From contig CM030832.1 in assembly GCA_018105865.1 (NCBI GenBank), forward strand, positions 20,214,019 to 20,278,018: DNA of 64,000 nt, written 5' to 3'. Numbering within the stretch: position 1 is the stretch's first letter; each line of letters opens with the position of its first letter. Shown here in pieces: positions 53,650 to 64,000 of this stretch. The stretch comes from Metaphire vulgaris (taxonomy: Eukaryota; Annelida; Clitellata; Crassiclitellata; Megascolecidae). A program made the position numbers and the translations under genes. A model generated the notes under the pieces. It was given only the letters and a program-made list of their open reading frames with translations. It ran no database searches and was not told the DNA's origin.

Positions 53650-54070
53650 CTGGCTAATTAGTTGCCAAATAGTGGACGCATTCCGGAGCGGGTAATCTAC
53701 AAGAGGTGCTGGTTCACGTTCAGAGCACTCTACGACCCGTTCTGCCCAGACTATCTATCGGTGCTTCTTCGAAAGCCTCCATCCACAGAAGGTCGCTTGC
53801 GGCTCAGATCCTCCAGTCGGGTCCGACTGATGGTGCCTCCTCCCTCGAAAACAGCCAAACTGGGGGAGCGTTCTGTTACTCGAGGGAACCCGGCTCTCTG
53901 GAACGCGTTACCAGACAGTGTCACCAACGCGACCAACTTGGAAACATTCACTAAGAAACTAAAAACGCACTTGTTCGGACACTCTTTTAATTCAATGTAA
54001 AGCACTCTTGACTCTAGCCCGCTAGAACAATAGCGCTATATAAATTAGCCTATAACTAACTAACTAACTT
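53650..54070 (+). pseudogene. L2-type LINE 3' fragment (AACT-tail subfamily)
   Basis: The ORF at 53662-54000 reads IPERVIYKRCWFTFRALYDP, FCPDYLSVLLRKPPSTEGRL, LMVPPPSKTAKLGERSVTRG, NPALWNALPDSVTNATNLET and KKLKTHLFGHSF. The 3' end has AGCGCTATATAAATTAGCC and an (AACT)n tail at 54055-54069, the same tail as the small insert at 38775-38954. Confidence 0.85.
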
Positions 54071-54465
54071 TCATAAATTAGGTGCAAGTGCTAGTAAATT
54101 TTTAAAATTCATGAATTTGTATTTCACTTTGATAATAATGCTAGGATATCTGCGTAAAGTGTTATGCATTGACCTATGCAAATGAGTAGTATTTGTCTGT
54201 AAAAGTGCTGAAAAATTTATTCCTATGTATAATATGCACCCAGACTGCACCGATTTTTCTTTCAGCAAAGTGAGTATTATACGTGAGATAATACAGTCTT
54301 TATTTTGTCTTTCAATTATAATTTTATCCTGTGGCGACATGTTCATCAGTTTCTTAGCCTCAAAGATAAAAATTCCTTTAATCATGGCATATGTAACTAC
54401 ATGCAACCTTAAGGTAATTAATCTTTGACTTAAAACTCTTATTTGCTTCACACACATTTCCACTG

Positions 54466-54706
<241 letters not shown>

Positions 54707-54874
54707 TCCAGCAAAAGCATCAATGGTAATGAAGATAATGTTTTTGCTGGAACATTTCAGTGTGTTGATATTTTCATTTTTATATTTCTATTTTGGTTTC
54801 TGCGTTTTTGATGTCATTCTCACAGCACATATGTACAATGTGTGATAAACTTTTAAAGTTTTTTATTTTAATAA

Positions 54875-54906
54875 TATATATATTATATATATGTATACAT
54901 ATGTAC

Positions 54907-54958
<52 letters not shown>
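54875..54958. repeat. (TA)n microsatellite
   Basis: Imperfect AT repeats, the longest near 54914-54955. Confidence 0.9.
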
Positions 54959-54959
<1 letters not shown>

Positions 54960-54960
<1 letters not shown>

Positions 54961-55135
54961 TATACATACATACATTGGCTATTTATATTGCGCTCATTCA
55001 ATAAATGTTTACAAACGCATTACAATGTCAATAATAAACACAGTTTTAAAAGTGAGTCTTCAGCTGCTTGCAGAAAGCGATAAGTGACTTCATGTTCTGT
55101 AGCGCTGGTGGAAGGGCGTTCCAAGCATGGGGTCC
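54960..55135 (-). pseudogene. L2-like LINE 3' end
   Basis: On the - strand it reads GPHAWNALPPALQNMKSLIA and FCKQLKTHF, the G...WN.LP..L....S...F...LKT.F C-terminal pattern, then a 3' part with an AATATAAATAG-type word. Confidence 0.7.
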
Positions 55136-55339
55136 AGCCTTCTTACTGATGCAAGATTGAAGAAACATGTAGAACAAGTGATAGCAGAAATGCAAGCTGG
55201 TTCCAGAGCTGGAGAAAGCATTGTTCAGCTATTCACAGTAAGGCATCTGGCAGAGAAGTATATTGAGGCAAGCAGAAAAATTAGACTTGGACTTCATAGA
55301 CAGGCTTTTGGCACATTTTGGCATGAGGGTCTTTGGTAA
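55127..55339 (+). pseudogene. LINE reverse transcriptase fragment
   Basis: Reads EQVIAEMQAGSRAGESIVQL and FTVRHLAEKYIEASRKI, ending FGTFWHEGLW. This matches the Q.GFR.GRST..QIFTLRQL.EK.....DL...F.DF..AFD..WH..LW block that precedes the RT palm, with the key catalytic D replaced (G.FWH). It is a short remnant adjoining the L2 3' end. Confidence 0.72.
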
Positions 55340-55344
55340 GCCTT

Positions 55345-56614
55345 GAGAAATTTTGGCTTTGAATAAAAAAATCAAAGGACTAATAAAAATGCAACTTTCT
55401 GATTAATAAAAATAATTTATGAAAAAGCAACAAGCACAGTGAAAATTGATTATGAACTAATAGAATGAATTGAGAGTAAAATTGGTGCAAGACAATGATG
55501 TTGAATGACAAGTGATTGAGCGTACTCATTAACTTTATAGACCGTTTAGATGTAGAGATTCATTTTATTTTAAATGAACTTTATATACTAAAATGTCTAC
55601 ACATCTAAAGAAGGACATATCTGCACTATAGAAATCTTTGAAAAGTAAATCATTTTGAATGAGTGTCTAAATATCAGTGATGTTAATCCTTTAAGGACCA
55701 ATTTGAAGTCCTCGGCCTCATCCTTGGGTAGTCAGTTTTGCCCTTATCCTCGTCCTTGCAGGTTGGTCTTTTTCCTTGTCTTTGTTACTTAGTGCTTGAA
55801 AATTCTTTATAAGGACCAAATTAGCTGTATGCCATTTTCAATTGTACTGAAAATTATGTTGATATAAATATTTGACTTTAGTCAACAGCCTTGGGAAATC
55901 TTTGTTTAGCCGGTTATTGTCTCCTCCGCTCTGAACTTTGCAGTCAACCAACGATACATCTTTCAGGCCACTAGAGTCGAGCTCCCTCCCCTCTTTGAGA
56001 GGGAAGGGAAGGTAGGGAGGGAAAGGCATTGAGGATGGGTCCCCCACTTTTCACCTGAGTTATGTACTAGGTGTACTATGGCTGAATGAGCAGGCCATTG
56101 AATAGTCAAAGCCAGTTTAGAGGGTTTGCTTCTACCTCTCAAGACCTCGGCTCTTAGAGACTTGGAAACTTTAATTACTGTAGCCTACTTTGTCCACAAG
56201 GTCAATCAGTCTACTTTGTTGGCCAGCCTGAGCTTGTTAACTGCCACCAATAAACAAAAACATTGGGATTTTAAAGAAAGTGATTTTCATAATTTAAAGT
56301 TTTGGTTATCCTTTTTTATTTGATTTCTTTATGTTGTAATAGACCTTATTATTTTTAGCGTTTGTTGATGTAGATCTTAATATTTTGACAAAAATTCAAT
56401 AATTTAGATGGTTTAATAGCGGGACATGCTCATTTGCCCAAAATGACAAAGATGACAAAACATGCTTGGCAGACAAGATTTGTTAGGCAATAGATAACCT
56501 GCACGACCAAAAACATTGAAGCCATTGCACAGCTCGTTCCTAGCCAAGGGAATGCACTTGTGACTCATTGAAATGTGTGTTAGATTGCAGATGGGCATCA
56601 AGCAGACCTCAGGG
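55345..56614. other. Unassigned DNA
   Basis: AT-rich, with no family recognised. AAGGACCAATTTGA/CCTTGTCTTTG-type words repeat at 55690-55790. Confidence 0.45.
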
Positions 56615-58411
56615 CAGCGGTTCCCAAACTGTGGTCCGCGAACCGAAGGGGGTTCGTGGATGATATGGCGGGGGTCTGCGAGAGCCTCCCAACATATTCA
56701 GTAGCACTTCATGTAATTTTAGCATTAACAGTCTTTGTGCTCAAACTATGTGTGCTGGTCGAGTCACCAATAACATTAATAATAATTAATATAAATCATA
56801 AGACATAATATACTAAAGCTACATAATAATATCTAAATATAGGTCTATAGTAACACCACCAGCCGGATATAATATTAGCGGGAAAGGAGGAAACGAAGGA
56901 GGTCTCGCGAGAGGGCCCGGCAGACGACATCAGTTTATTTTATTGAAAGTCCTTATTAAGAACACTTATTTTTTCTCCATAATTATTCCACAATTTACAT
57001 AACATGTAAACAAAAAATAACAGGTACATAAGCCAATAATAACATTGTAACAAATCAAATTGAGAAATAAATAAATAAATGGTTACTGAAGGGATCATGG
57101 ATCCTGCAAAAAAGTAACCAGTACCTATGAAATTTTATAATGATAGCAGACATAAGTTGAGAATTAGTTTAATAATTTGAATTTAGGTAAAAAAAATACA
57201 CATAGCATATAAATGTCTGTATCAAGGTAGATTAAAGTTAAAATATACGTCTAATTCTGTAGAATTATTTGTTTAAGTTTCTTTTTAAACAGTGTTAGGT
57301 TTGGTATATTTTTAATCTGAGTAGGGAGATTGTTCCATGTGTGTGGGCCATGCATTTTTATTGTGAAAAGTCTAATATTCTTGCAAATGGAATAGATAAT
57401 TTATCACTATTTCTTACATTGTACATGTTTCTTTTATTTACTGTTTTAAAATACTCCTAGATAAAAAATTTTGGGTAGCAGATTATTTATGTATCTGTAC
57501 ATAAATATTGCACTTTGCTGTTTATAAATATTAGTGACATTTAAAATATTTAAATTTTATAGAGATGACTAGCATTTGAATATCTATTTGAAAATGTTAT
57601 TAACCTAATTGCTATATTTAGTAGAATTTGGATTTTTCTGTTAAATATTTATAAGTATGATTCCATATTATATTGCAATAGGTTAAGTAGGGATGTATCA
57701 GAGTAAAATATAATTTCAATAAAGTTTTTTATTTACAAATTTCATGATATGTCTAATGATATTTATGTTTTTAGATATTTTAGAGGCATTCTGATCAGTT
57801 TGATTTTTCCAACTAAAATTTTGGTCTACCATTACTCCAAGAAATTTAGTCACAGTTTTTTGTTGTATTTCAATATTATTTATTTTTAGTTTTGGAATGT
57901 TTAATGGTATAATTTTTTTGCTAGTATGGAAAATGATAAAGTTAGTCTTTTCAATATTTAATACCAAAATATTTTATGAAACCAAGCTGATACTTTTATT
58001 AATTCATCATTTATTTGAGATATTAAATCATTTATGTTATTACTACTTGCTATTAAATTTGTATCATCTGTAAATAATAAAAATTTAAATAAATTAGAGA
58101 TATTTGGTAAGTCATTTATAAAAATAATGAATAGTAATGGGTCTAGAATAGAACCTTGAGGAACTCCATAATTTATTTTTAATCTTTTAGACTTAGTGGA
58201 GTTTATTTGAGTAAATTGCATTCTATTGTCTAGATAACTAGAAAACCATTTAAGAGCTATTCCTTTTATTCCATAGTAACTTAATTTATTTAGGAGAATT
58301 TTGTGGTCTATTACATCAAAAGCTTTAGCGAGATCTAAAAATAATCCAATTGTAAACTTATTTTCATCGAAATTTGAAGAAACTATGTCTACTAAATTTA
58401 ATAGTGGCATG

Positions 58412-58840
58412 TATGTGACCTCGCTACTCAGGGACAAGCTACACTGGTTACGCATCCTGGAGCGCATTGCATTCAAGCGCTGCTGGCTGACGTTCCGGGC
58501 ACTAAACGATCCCTCTTGTCCAGAATACTTAGCGACCTTGATTCAGAGGACGACTACGAACGACCGACGGCTCCATCTGCGCTCCAGCAGCCGGGTTCAC
58601 CTGTACGTTCCACCTCCATCGAAGACACTCAACTTCGGCGAACGTTCTTTTTCCCGGGGAAACCCTCTGCTATGGAATTCGTTACCGGCTACAGTGTCGG
58701 CGGCCACTTCATTAGAGGACTTTGCGACCAAATTAAAGACTCACCTATTTAACATCTCGTTCCCATGTTTTTTGTAAAGCGCCTTTGACTTTGGCCCTCG
58801 CTACGCTACGGTGCTATATAAATTGTCATGAACAATAACA
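58412..58840 (+). mobile_element. L2-type LINE 3' fragment inserted in the - strand LINE
   Basis: Reads TSLLRDKLHWLRILERIAFK, RCWLTFRALNDPSCPEYLAT, LYVPPPSKTLNFGERSFSRG, NPLLWNSLPATVSAATSLED and KLKTHLFNISF. It ends with TGCTATATAAATTGTCATGA and an AACAAT tail. It separates NHST from MPLLNLVD of the - strand LINE; the word atgt occurs at both edges. Confidence 0.88.
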
Positions 58841-59274
58841 ATGTGGAGTGATTTGGCCTGAATCCAAATTGGGAATTAGAGAGCATTTCAAATTTGTTCA
58901 TATATTTAAGTATTCTGTCAAACATGGCCTTTTCAAAAATTTTAGAGAATATTGGTAAAATAGAGATTGGTCTATAATTAGATAGTTGGGATTTATCTCC
59001 TGTTTTATAAAGTGGTATTACCTTTGCAATTTTCAATTCATCTGGGACTAAACCAGTTTCAAAAGATGAGTTAATTATTTCAGATAAAATATTTGAAATA
59101 TACTGAACTGATTTAATGACAATTTTCTGGTTTAAGTCATCAAAACCTGTGGTATTTTTACATTTAAGATTAATTATTATATCACTTATTTCCTGAGGAG
59201 TAACTGGGTATATGGTAATTGGTATATGGTATTATTTACATTATTTATTCATGTATCTTTAATAAGTATATCCC

Positions 59275-60790
59275 AAAGCCTCCATCAACAAATTGCAATC
59301 AATACAAAATGCTTTAGCTCGTGCTGTTACTATGCCACCTAAATTCTCCCATATTTCATCATCATCATCATCATTTCCTCTTTCCTTCATTATTTGAAGA
59401 TGAGGTGACGTCATGAATCAGGCATTTCCAGGTAGTTCTTTCTTTAGATGCTTTTATTGCTGTTGTTATAGCCATTCCAGTCCATTCTTCTATGTCGTCC
59501 ACCCATCTTCTGTTCGGCCGACCTCTTTTTCTTTTTCCTGGCATGATACCTTGTTGTATTGTTTGCTGTAGGCTATCTTTGTTGTTTCTTTGTATATGAC
59601 CAAAATAACTCAATTTTCGTCTTTGGCAGATGTTAAAGAATTTTCGTTTGGTATTTGCTTTTTTCATGACTTCTTCATTTGTTTGTTTTTCTGTCCATGA
59701 TATTCTTTGCATCGTTCTGAGAGAAAACATTTCGAAGGCATCTAGTCTTTGTCTTATTTTCTTTTTGATGGTCCAGCTTTCACATCCATAAGTTGCTACA
59801 CTCCATGCCATACATTCCATTAATCTTCCTTTGTTTTTCATGCTGATTTTGTTGCTTTTCCAGACAGTTTTAATCTCCTCATTACTTCTCTGCCTTTTCC
59901 TAATCGTGAGTTTATTTCTTCTTCAAGATTTCCATTACTGCTGATTATTGCTCCTAGATATGTGAATTTGTCCACCTGTTCAAGATTCTTTTCATTAACA
60001 ATAATCTTAATTTTCTTTCCATTTGTTGTCATTACTTTTGTTTTAGTTTCATTAAGGTGTAGGCCATATTTTTTGCTTTCCAAACTTATTCTGTCAACCA
60101 GTTGCTGTAATTCTTCTTCTGATGTTGCTATTAGGATTATATCATCAGCATATCTCAAATTGTTGAATGTTTTTCCTCCTAATTTGACCCCTCCTTTAAA
60201 TCCATTTAATGCATTTCTCATTACCATATTTCACCCATACTAAAATCATTACATTGGCTTAAAATAACAGAGCGTATCCAATATAAGATAATAACACTTA
60301 CACATAGCTCACTTCAGTCATCAAAACCTGTCTACCTTAGATCACTATTAACCCCTCAGCCTCCTCGACCCACACGTTCGTCATCTCATCTCACTCTGTC
60401 ACGCCCGCTAAATCAGTCATCCCTGAAAATTTGCAACCGTGCCTTCTCATATGCTGCACCTGAACTCTGGAACTCGATCCCAGCTTCCCTTCGCACACTT
60501 GGACACTTTAAAACAATAAAATCTGATGCCTCATTTCCTATAATTCCCGCACTATCTCCTCAAGTCTTCAGGTCTAAGCTTAAATCCTTCCTGTTTCTGA
60601 AATCATTTCCGCCATAGCTGTAACAACCTAGCCTCACTGCCCTTCGGATATTGACCATTGCCTGGCTGATCCCACACCTTTCCTATAGCTATTTTAAGAG
60701 AGGCTGAGCGCCTAAGAATAAGCAGCTACTGTTGTGCTGCTTTCCAAGGCGCTATAGAAATCCACGAGATTTTACTTACTTACTTACTTA
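59275..60790 (+). mobile_element. L2 LINE (TTAC-tail subfamily) 3' fragment, split by an RTE
   Basis: The 3' end of the same subfamily as 3150-4735: 59275-59358 equals 4096-4177 (KASINKLQSIQNAL.RAVT region), and 60224-60790 equals 4180-4735 and includes AATAAGCAGCTACTG and ATCCACGAGATTTTACTTAC. The tail is (TTAC)n at 60772-60796. It was inserted in the - strand LINE. Confidence 0.88.
59359..60223 (-). mobile_element. RTE-type LINE 'C', 5'-truncated
   Basis: A 10-bp duplication ccatatttca flanks it (59349-59358 and 60224-60233). On the - strand: GGVKLGGKTFNNLRYADDII (YADD at 60141-60152), LVDRISLESKKYGLHLNETK, QVDKFTYLGAIISSNGNLEE, then after a frameshift at about 59840 ECMAWSVATYGCESWTIKKK, MFSLRTMQRISWTEKQTNEE, LSYFGHIQRNNKDSLQQ and GKRKRGRPNRRWVDDIEEW. 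The 3' tail is (TGA)n. It is a separate subfamily from RTE A and B. Confidence 0.92.
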
Positions 60791-61189
60791 CTTATCTGAT
60801 TTTGGGCTATCTTTCATAATTTTAGAGTTTAAATTATTACCAACATTGACAAAACATTCATTAAATTGATCCACTAAATCTCAGATTTAGCTTCATTAAA
60901 GAGATATTTCGTTCCGTACTGTGCTTAGTCAGTTATCAGCTGCCTGGCCTTGGAGAATTGAAGAAGAAATTAAGGTGTGTCAGTACTTTCTTTTCATATC
61001 ATTCTGACAACCCTTGGCAGCCACCAGACCACATAGAGTTGCATCTATTAATCATAAACAAAGGCCACCAGACCTCAGCAACAATCTGAAATAATAGCTA
61101 AGTAAACAGCATCACTCACTATTCAGAGTTATAGAGTTTAGGTCATAATGGCTAACAGAAGAAATGAGAATTTTTAAACCAGTAATGAA

Positions 61190-62112
61190 CAGAGATGTAG
61201 TACTTGGTACTTGTACTTGTACTCGAGTTGTACTCGAGTACAAATTTTTAGTACTTGTACTTGTACTTGTACTCGGAGGCCAGGTACTTGTACTTGTACT
61301 TGTACTCGGAGTTTTAGGAATGCAAGTACTTGTACTTGTACTTGTACTCGGAGGCCAGGTACTTGTACTTGTACTTGAAGCATTGTGTACTTGCTACATC
61401 TCTGGCTATATGTACTTCAATGGTACCAGTAATGCTGTTCCTTTAGGCTAATGACAAGCACATCCTCACAGATGGCCAAGTACCTGGAACTCAACGATAT
61501 TTATGATGAAGCCACTGATACCATCGTATTTTGGAACAGTGAGGTTAATAGAAAAAGGAGTTCAGCAGGCTGTATAATGCAGCCATTAATTAGAGACCTT
61601 AGTGTGCCTGCTTCTGGCGCACCAATTAAACAGCGTATTTAGCCAAGCTGGCTTGATCGCGAGACCGCATAGGGTTAATATGACCGATGCAAGACTATCA
61701 TCTCTTTTTTTAGTGCAACTGTGATGATATTTAGATGCTAATAGTGTCAATTTTATTCGTGGCCGGACAAACTGTCTGAGGACAAAATGTCACGGACAAA
61801 ATGTCATGTAGAAAATGTCATGGGGACAAAATGTCAGCGGAAAAAATGTCAATGTCAAAAATGTTGTACTAGTACTTGGAGGCCAGGTACTTGTACTTGT
61901 ACTTGTACTCGGAGGCCAGGTACTTGTACTTGTACTTGTACTCGGAGGCCAGGTACTTGTACTTGTACTTGTACTCGGAGGCCAGGTACTTGTACTTGTA
62001 CTTGTACTCGGAGTTTTTGGAATGCAAGTACTTGTACTTGTACTTGTACTCGGAGGCCAGGTACTTGTACTTGTACTTGTACTTGAAGCATTGTGTACTT
62101 GCTACATCTCTG
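61190..62112 (+). mobile_element. hAT element with GTACTT satellite ends, copy 2
   Basis: Begins CAGAGATGTAGTACTTGG and ends TTGCTACATCTCTG, with a perfect 8-bp duplication gtaatgaa (61182-61189 and 62113-62120). Same architecture as copy 1 but opposite orientation: a miniature unit with both termini (61190-61404), hAT C-terminal relic (61451-61730), GGACAAAATGTC units (61765-61860), then five ACTTGTACTTGTACT blocks separated by CGGAGGCCAGGT. The array lengths differ from copy 1. Confidence 0.94.
61451..61730 (+). pseudogene. hAT transposase C-terminal region, relic
   Basis: Reads YLELNDIYDEATDTIVFWN, CIMQPLIRDLSVPASGAPIK and, after a one-base frameshift near 61635, FSQAGLIARPHRVNMTDARL. It is the same relic, with the same truncation, as at 10501-10740, so the ancestor that spread was already nonautonomous. 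Confidence 0.88.
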
Positions 62113-62759
62113 GTAATGAACACTTCAAAAACACAAATAAAATCCTCATATGATTGTAGGCTCTTAGCCATTAAATATAGGTGAACAATAATGAAAACGA
62201 AGAAGGCATGTACTGTAGATCGAGACTTGTTGAAATTGACTTGCGTGAGTGCGTGTCAAAATACAATCAAGAAATGACAGTTTGTGCAAAAAAGCAAGCA
62301 TGTCCATCACATTAACAATAATATATTTAAGATACTTTGATGAAGTAGCTCTGATTCTGGAAAAAGTAAGCGTGTTCAATCTATCTGTAATGTAGCACCA
62401 TTTATTCAGTGTTTTTATTGTCAGCAAGTAGTCTTAGGGAAAGTGCTGCCAGCCAACTGGTGTGGGAATAGTCTGCCTGTTGTTTTAATTAAATATTAAC
62501 TGTAACATTTACTTGTTAAATATGTGGGCCGCGAGCTAAGCAGGGAGCAAAGTAGGGGTCTGCAATCCAAAAAGTTTGGGAACCTCTGCCTCAGGGCACA
62601 GAATCGAAATCCTAAATGATGTATTGATGCAATTGCAATGGAGATTTTCCATTGTGAAAACTTGTGTTTTAGTTCAAATTCTTTTAAACAATTAATTTCT
62701 TGTAAACTGTATTACTGGTTTTGTTGCACATACACTTATATTTATATTGCGAAGAACAC

Positions 62760-63367
62760 GAATTCAGGACATTTCATCTCAGGACGATTCATCGCGGACG
62801 ATTCATATCGCAGACGATTCATCTCAGGACATTTCATCAGGAGGACTATTCATCTCAGGACTATTCATCTCAGATTAAGTTATAAGTATACGGAAAATAA
62901 AATATGAATCATTATATAAACATAAATGAAGCAAAATGAACATAAACACAAATGAAGCAAATATCATGTAAGAGACGTTAATTAATGTAACTAAATAAAC
63001 ATAAAGATAAACATAAATGAAGCAAAATATCATATAAGAGACATTATTTAATGTAACTAAATAAACATAAACGAAGCAAAATATCTTGTAAGAGACATTA
63101 TATAATGTTACTACTTATAAATAAAATAACATATATGGAGCATAACAGGAAAATATATTTGAAGTAAAATGTTAAAAAGTAAAAGTTGTTATATATATAT
63201 ATATATATATTTACTTTCCTTATACTTATAACTTAATCTGAGATGAATAGTCCTAAGATGAATAGTCCTCCTGATGAAACATCCTGAGATGAATCGTTCA
63301 CGATATGAATCGTCCACAATGAATCGTCCTGAGATGAAACGTCCTGAGATGAAACGTCCGGATACCG
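62760..63367. mobile_element. Element with inverted GGACGATTCATCTCA arrays at both ends
   Basis: The left arm (62760-62880) holds about seven TCATCTCAGGAC(G/A)-type units; the right arm (63228-63367) holds the inverse. The flanks aagaacac (62752-62759) and gagaacac (63368-63375) match in 7 of 8 bases, suggesting a hAT-like origin. The middle (62905-63180) is AT-rich with direct GAAGCAAAATATCATGTAAG-type repeats. It is noncoding. Confidence 0.72.
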
Positions 63368-63439
63368 GAGAACACACTTCTGCCATAAAATTACCAGCTT
63401 CACTGACTCAAAGTTTGTGATAGAATCAAGTACAGACAG

Positions 63440-64000
63440 TCTCTTCGTCAAGTCAAGTCAATGCACCATCGTCGCTTGGCAACCATTGGCTACAAGAATG
63501 GGTTCTGTGTCCTCCATTGCAATCTGTCTTGCATGGTGCACAGTAGATGGTCTCCAGGAAGACCAGTCAATGTTGTGATGTTGTCAATACAGCATATCCT
63601 CGGTCATCCCTGGTTTCTGTTTCCGTCAATAAGTCCTGTGATCACACTGCCCTCTACGGTGTCCTGTGGTTGTCTCACCACATGCCCAAAATAACTTAGT
63701 TTCTTTGTTTTTATGTGATTCAGTAATTCTTTTTCTGTTTTGGCCATGTTGTAAACATGCTCATTTGTTAATAGTTTTGTCCATGGTGTGCATAGCAGTC
63801 CTCTTATGCACTTGTTCTCAATAGCCTGTATGCGTTTTCCTCTTTTTTTAGTATCCAGGATTCGCATCCATATGTCACCACCGGCCATACCAAGGTTTTC
63901 ATCAAGCGCAGTTTTGTGGCTGTTTTTTTATTTGTTTTTCCATAATTTTGTTAGCTCGATCACTACTGCTGTTCCCATGGCTAGTCTCTTTTTCACTTCC
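63440..64000 (-). pseudogene. RTE-type LINE C-terminal fragment (runs past the window end)
   Basis: On the - strand: a degraded MG...ELTK.WK block at 63905-64000, then WPVVTYGC-equivalent residues lost, IWMRILDTKKRGKRIQAIEN, KCIRGLLCTPWTKLLTNEHV, KKLSYFGHVVRQPQDTVEG and a GRPG-like 3' block. This is the C-terminal order of RTE-like RT with the W...L.TNEHV motif, distinct from RTE A-C. Confidence 0.75.

Larger units (their letters stand above)
56945..60905 (-). mobile_element. Jockey/CR1-like LINE, interrupted twice
   Basis: On the - strand from about 60905: FNECFVNVGNNL (linker), then after the insert at 59275-60790 a SEIINSSFETGLVPDELKIA-like stretch, KVIPLYKTGDKSQLSNYRPI, LNSQFGFRPNHST-like, then after the insert at 58412-58840 MPLLNLVDIVSSNFDENKFT, GLFLDLAKAFDVIDHKILLN, INYGVPQGSILDPLLFIIFI, FLLFTDDTNLIASSNNIN (FTDD in place of F/YADD), and after a frameshift TNFIIFHTSKKIIPLN and KFLGVMVDQNFSWKNQ. 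The 3' untranslated part runs to about 56945. It is inactive. Confidence 0.85.
56615..62588. mobile_element. hAT element, expanded to 6 kb by nested insertions
   Basis: Ends are CAGCGGTTCCCAAACTGTGG and CCAAAAAGTTTGGGAACCTCTG (inverse starts CAGAGGTTCCCAAACT). A perfect 8-bp duplication cctcaggg flanks it (56607-56614 and 62589-62596). What can be its own DNA is about 56615-56940 and parts of 60905-61189 and 62121-62588. The rest is later insertions: a - strand LINE, two L2 fragments, an RTE and the satellite-ended hAT. No transposase is recognised. Confidence 0.9.

Overview
This is AT-rich, intron-dominated animal DNA. Two layers can be read in it. The first is a host gene on the + strand whose exons match the F-box protein FBXO25/FBXO32 (atrogin-1) family. 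Five short exons are visible (11987-12089, 12420-12512, 23395-23488, 37837-38006, 49521-49780). Their splice signals and phases fit each other, and introns of 10.9, 14.3 and 11.5 kb separate the last four. The exon sequence looks like the single invertebrate form rather than either vertebrate paralogue. The first and last coding exons were not found here. I cannot name the species; a non-vertebrate metazoan is the best guess.

The second layer is almost everything else: transposable elements stacked inside one another. Non-LTR retrotransposons dominate. There are L2/CR1-type elements in several subfamilies told apart by their 3' tails (AAT, AAAT, TTAC, AACT), many RTE-type fragments, and two jockey/CR1-like elements on the - strand. 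DNA transposons are mostly hAT elements and hAT MITEs, about ten of them with perfect or near-perfect 8-bp target duplications. There are also a CACTA-type element, a piggyBac-type MITE, a possible Helitron end and several unclassified inverted-repeat elements.

Layout: 1-1440 L2 and RTE fragments with a SPIN-like hAT MITE; 3150-4735 an L2 split by a MITE; 4778-10131 a stack of inverted-repeat elements around a CACTA-type element; 10154-10975 a hAT with satellite-like ends; 11987-12512 two host exons; 12770-22464 an RTE insertion with an internal inversion, later hit by a second RTE, then by an LTR element whose two LTRs face each other, then by a nearly full-length L2; 23395 host exon; 24200-36500 LINE, hAT and piggyBac remains; 37837 host exon; 38390-42930 L2 copies and four hAT elements; 42490-49365 an RTE remnant split by a 5.1-kb inverted-repeat element and a hAT; 49521 host exon; 49865-54070 LINEs and MITEs; 56615-62588 one hAT, defined by an 8-bp duplication, filled with nested LINEs and a second copy of the satellite-ended hAT; 62760-64000 a repeat-ended element and an RTE.

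No transposable-element ORF appears intact. Insertion order can be read directly because removing an insert often rejoins the interrupted reading frame. The most unusual objects are the retroelement bounded by two U3 ends (16350-22149), the family of hAT elements whose ends are mirror-image satellite arrays, and the CACTA-type element carrying a transposase-like protein I cannot classify by motif.
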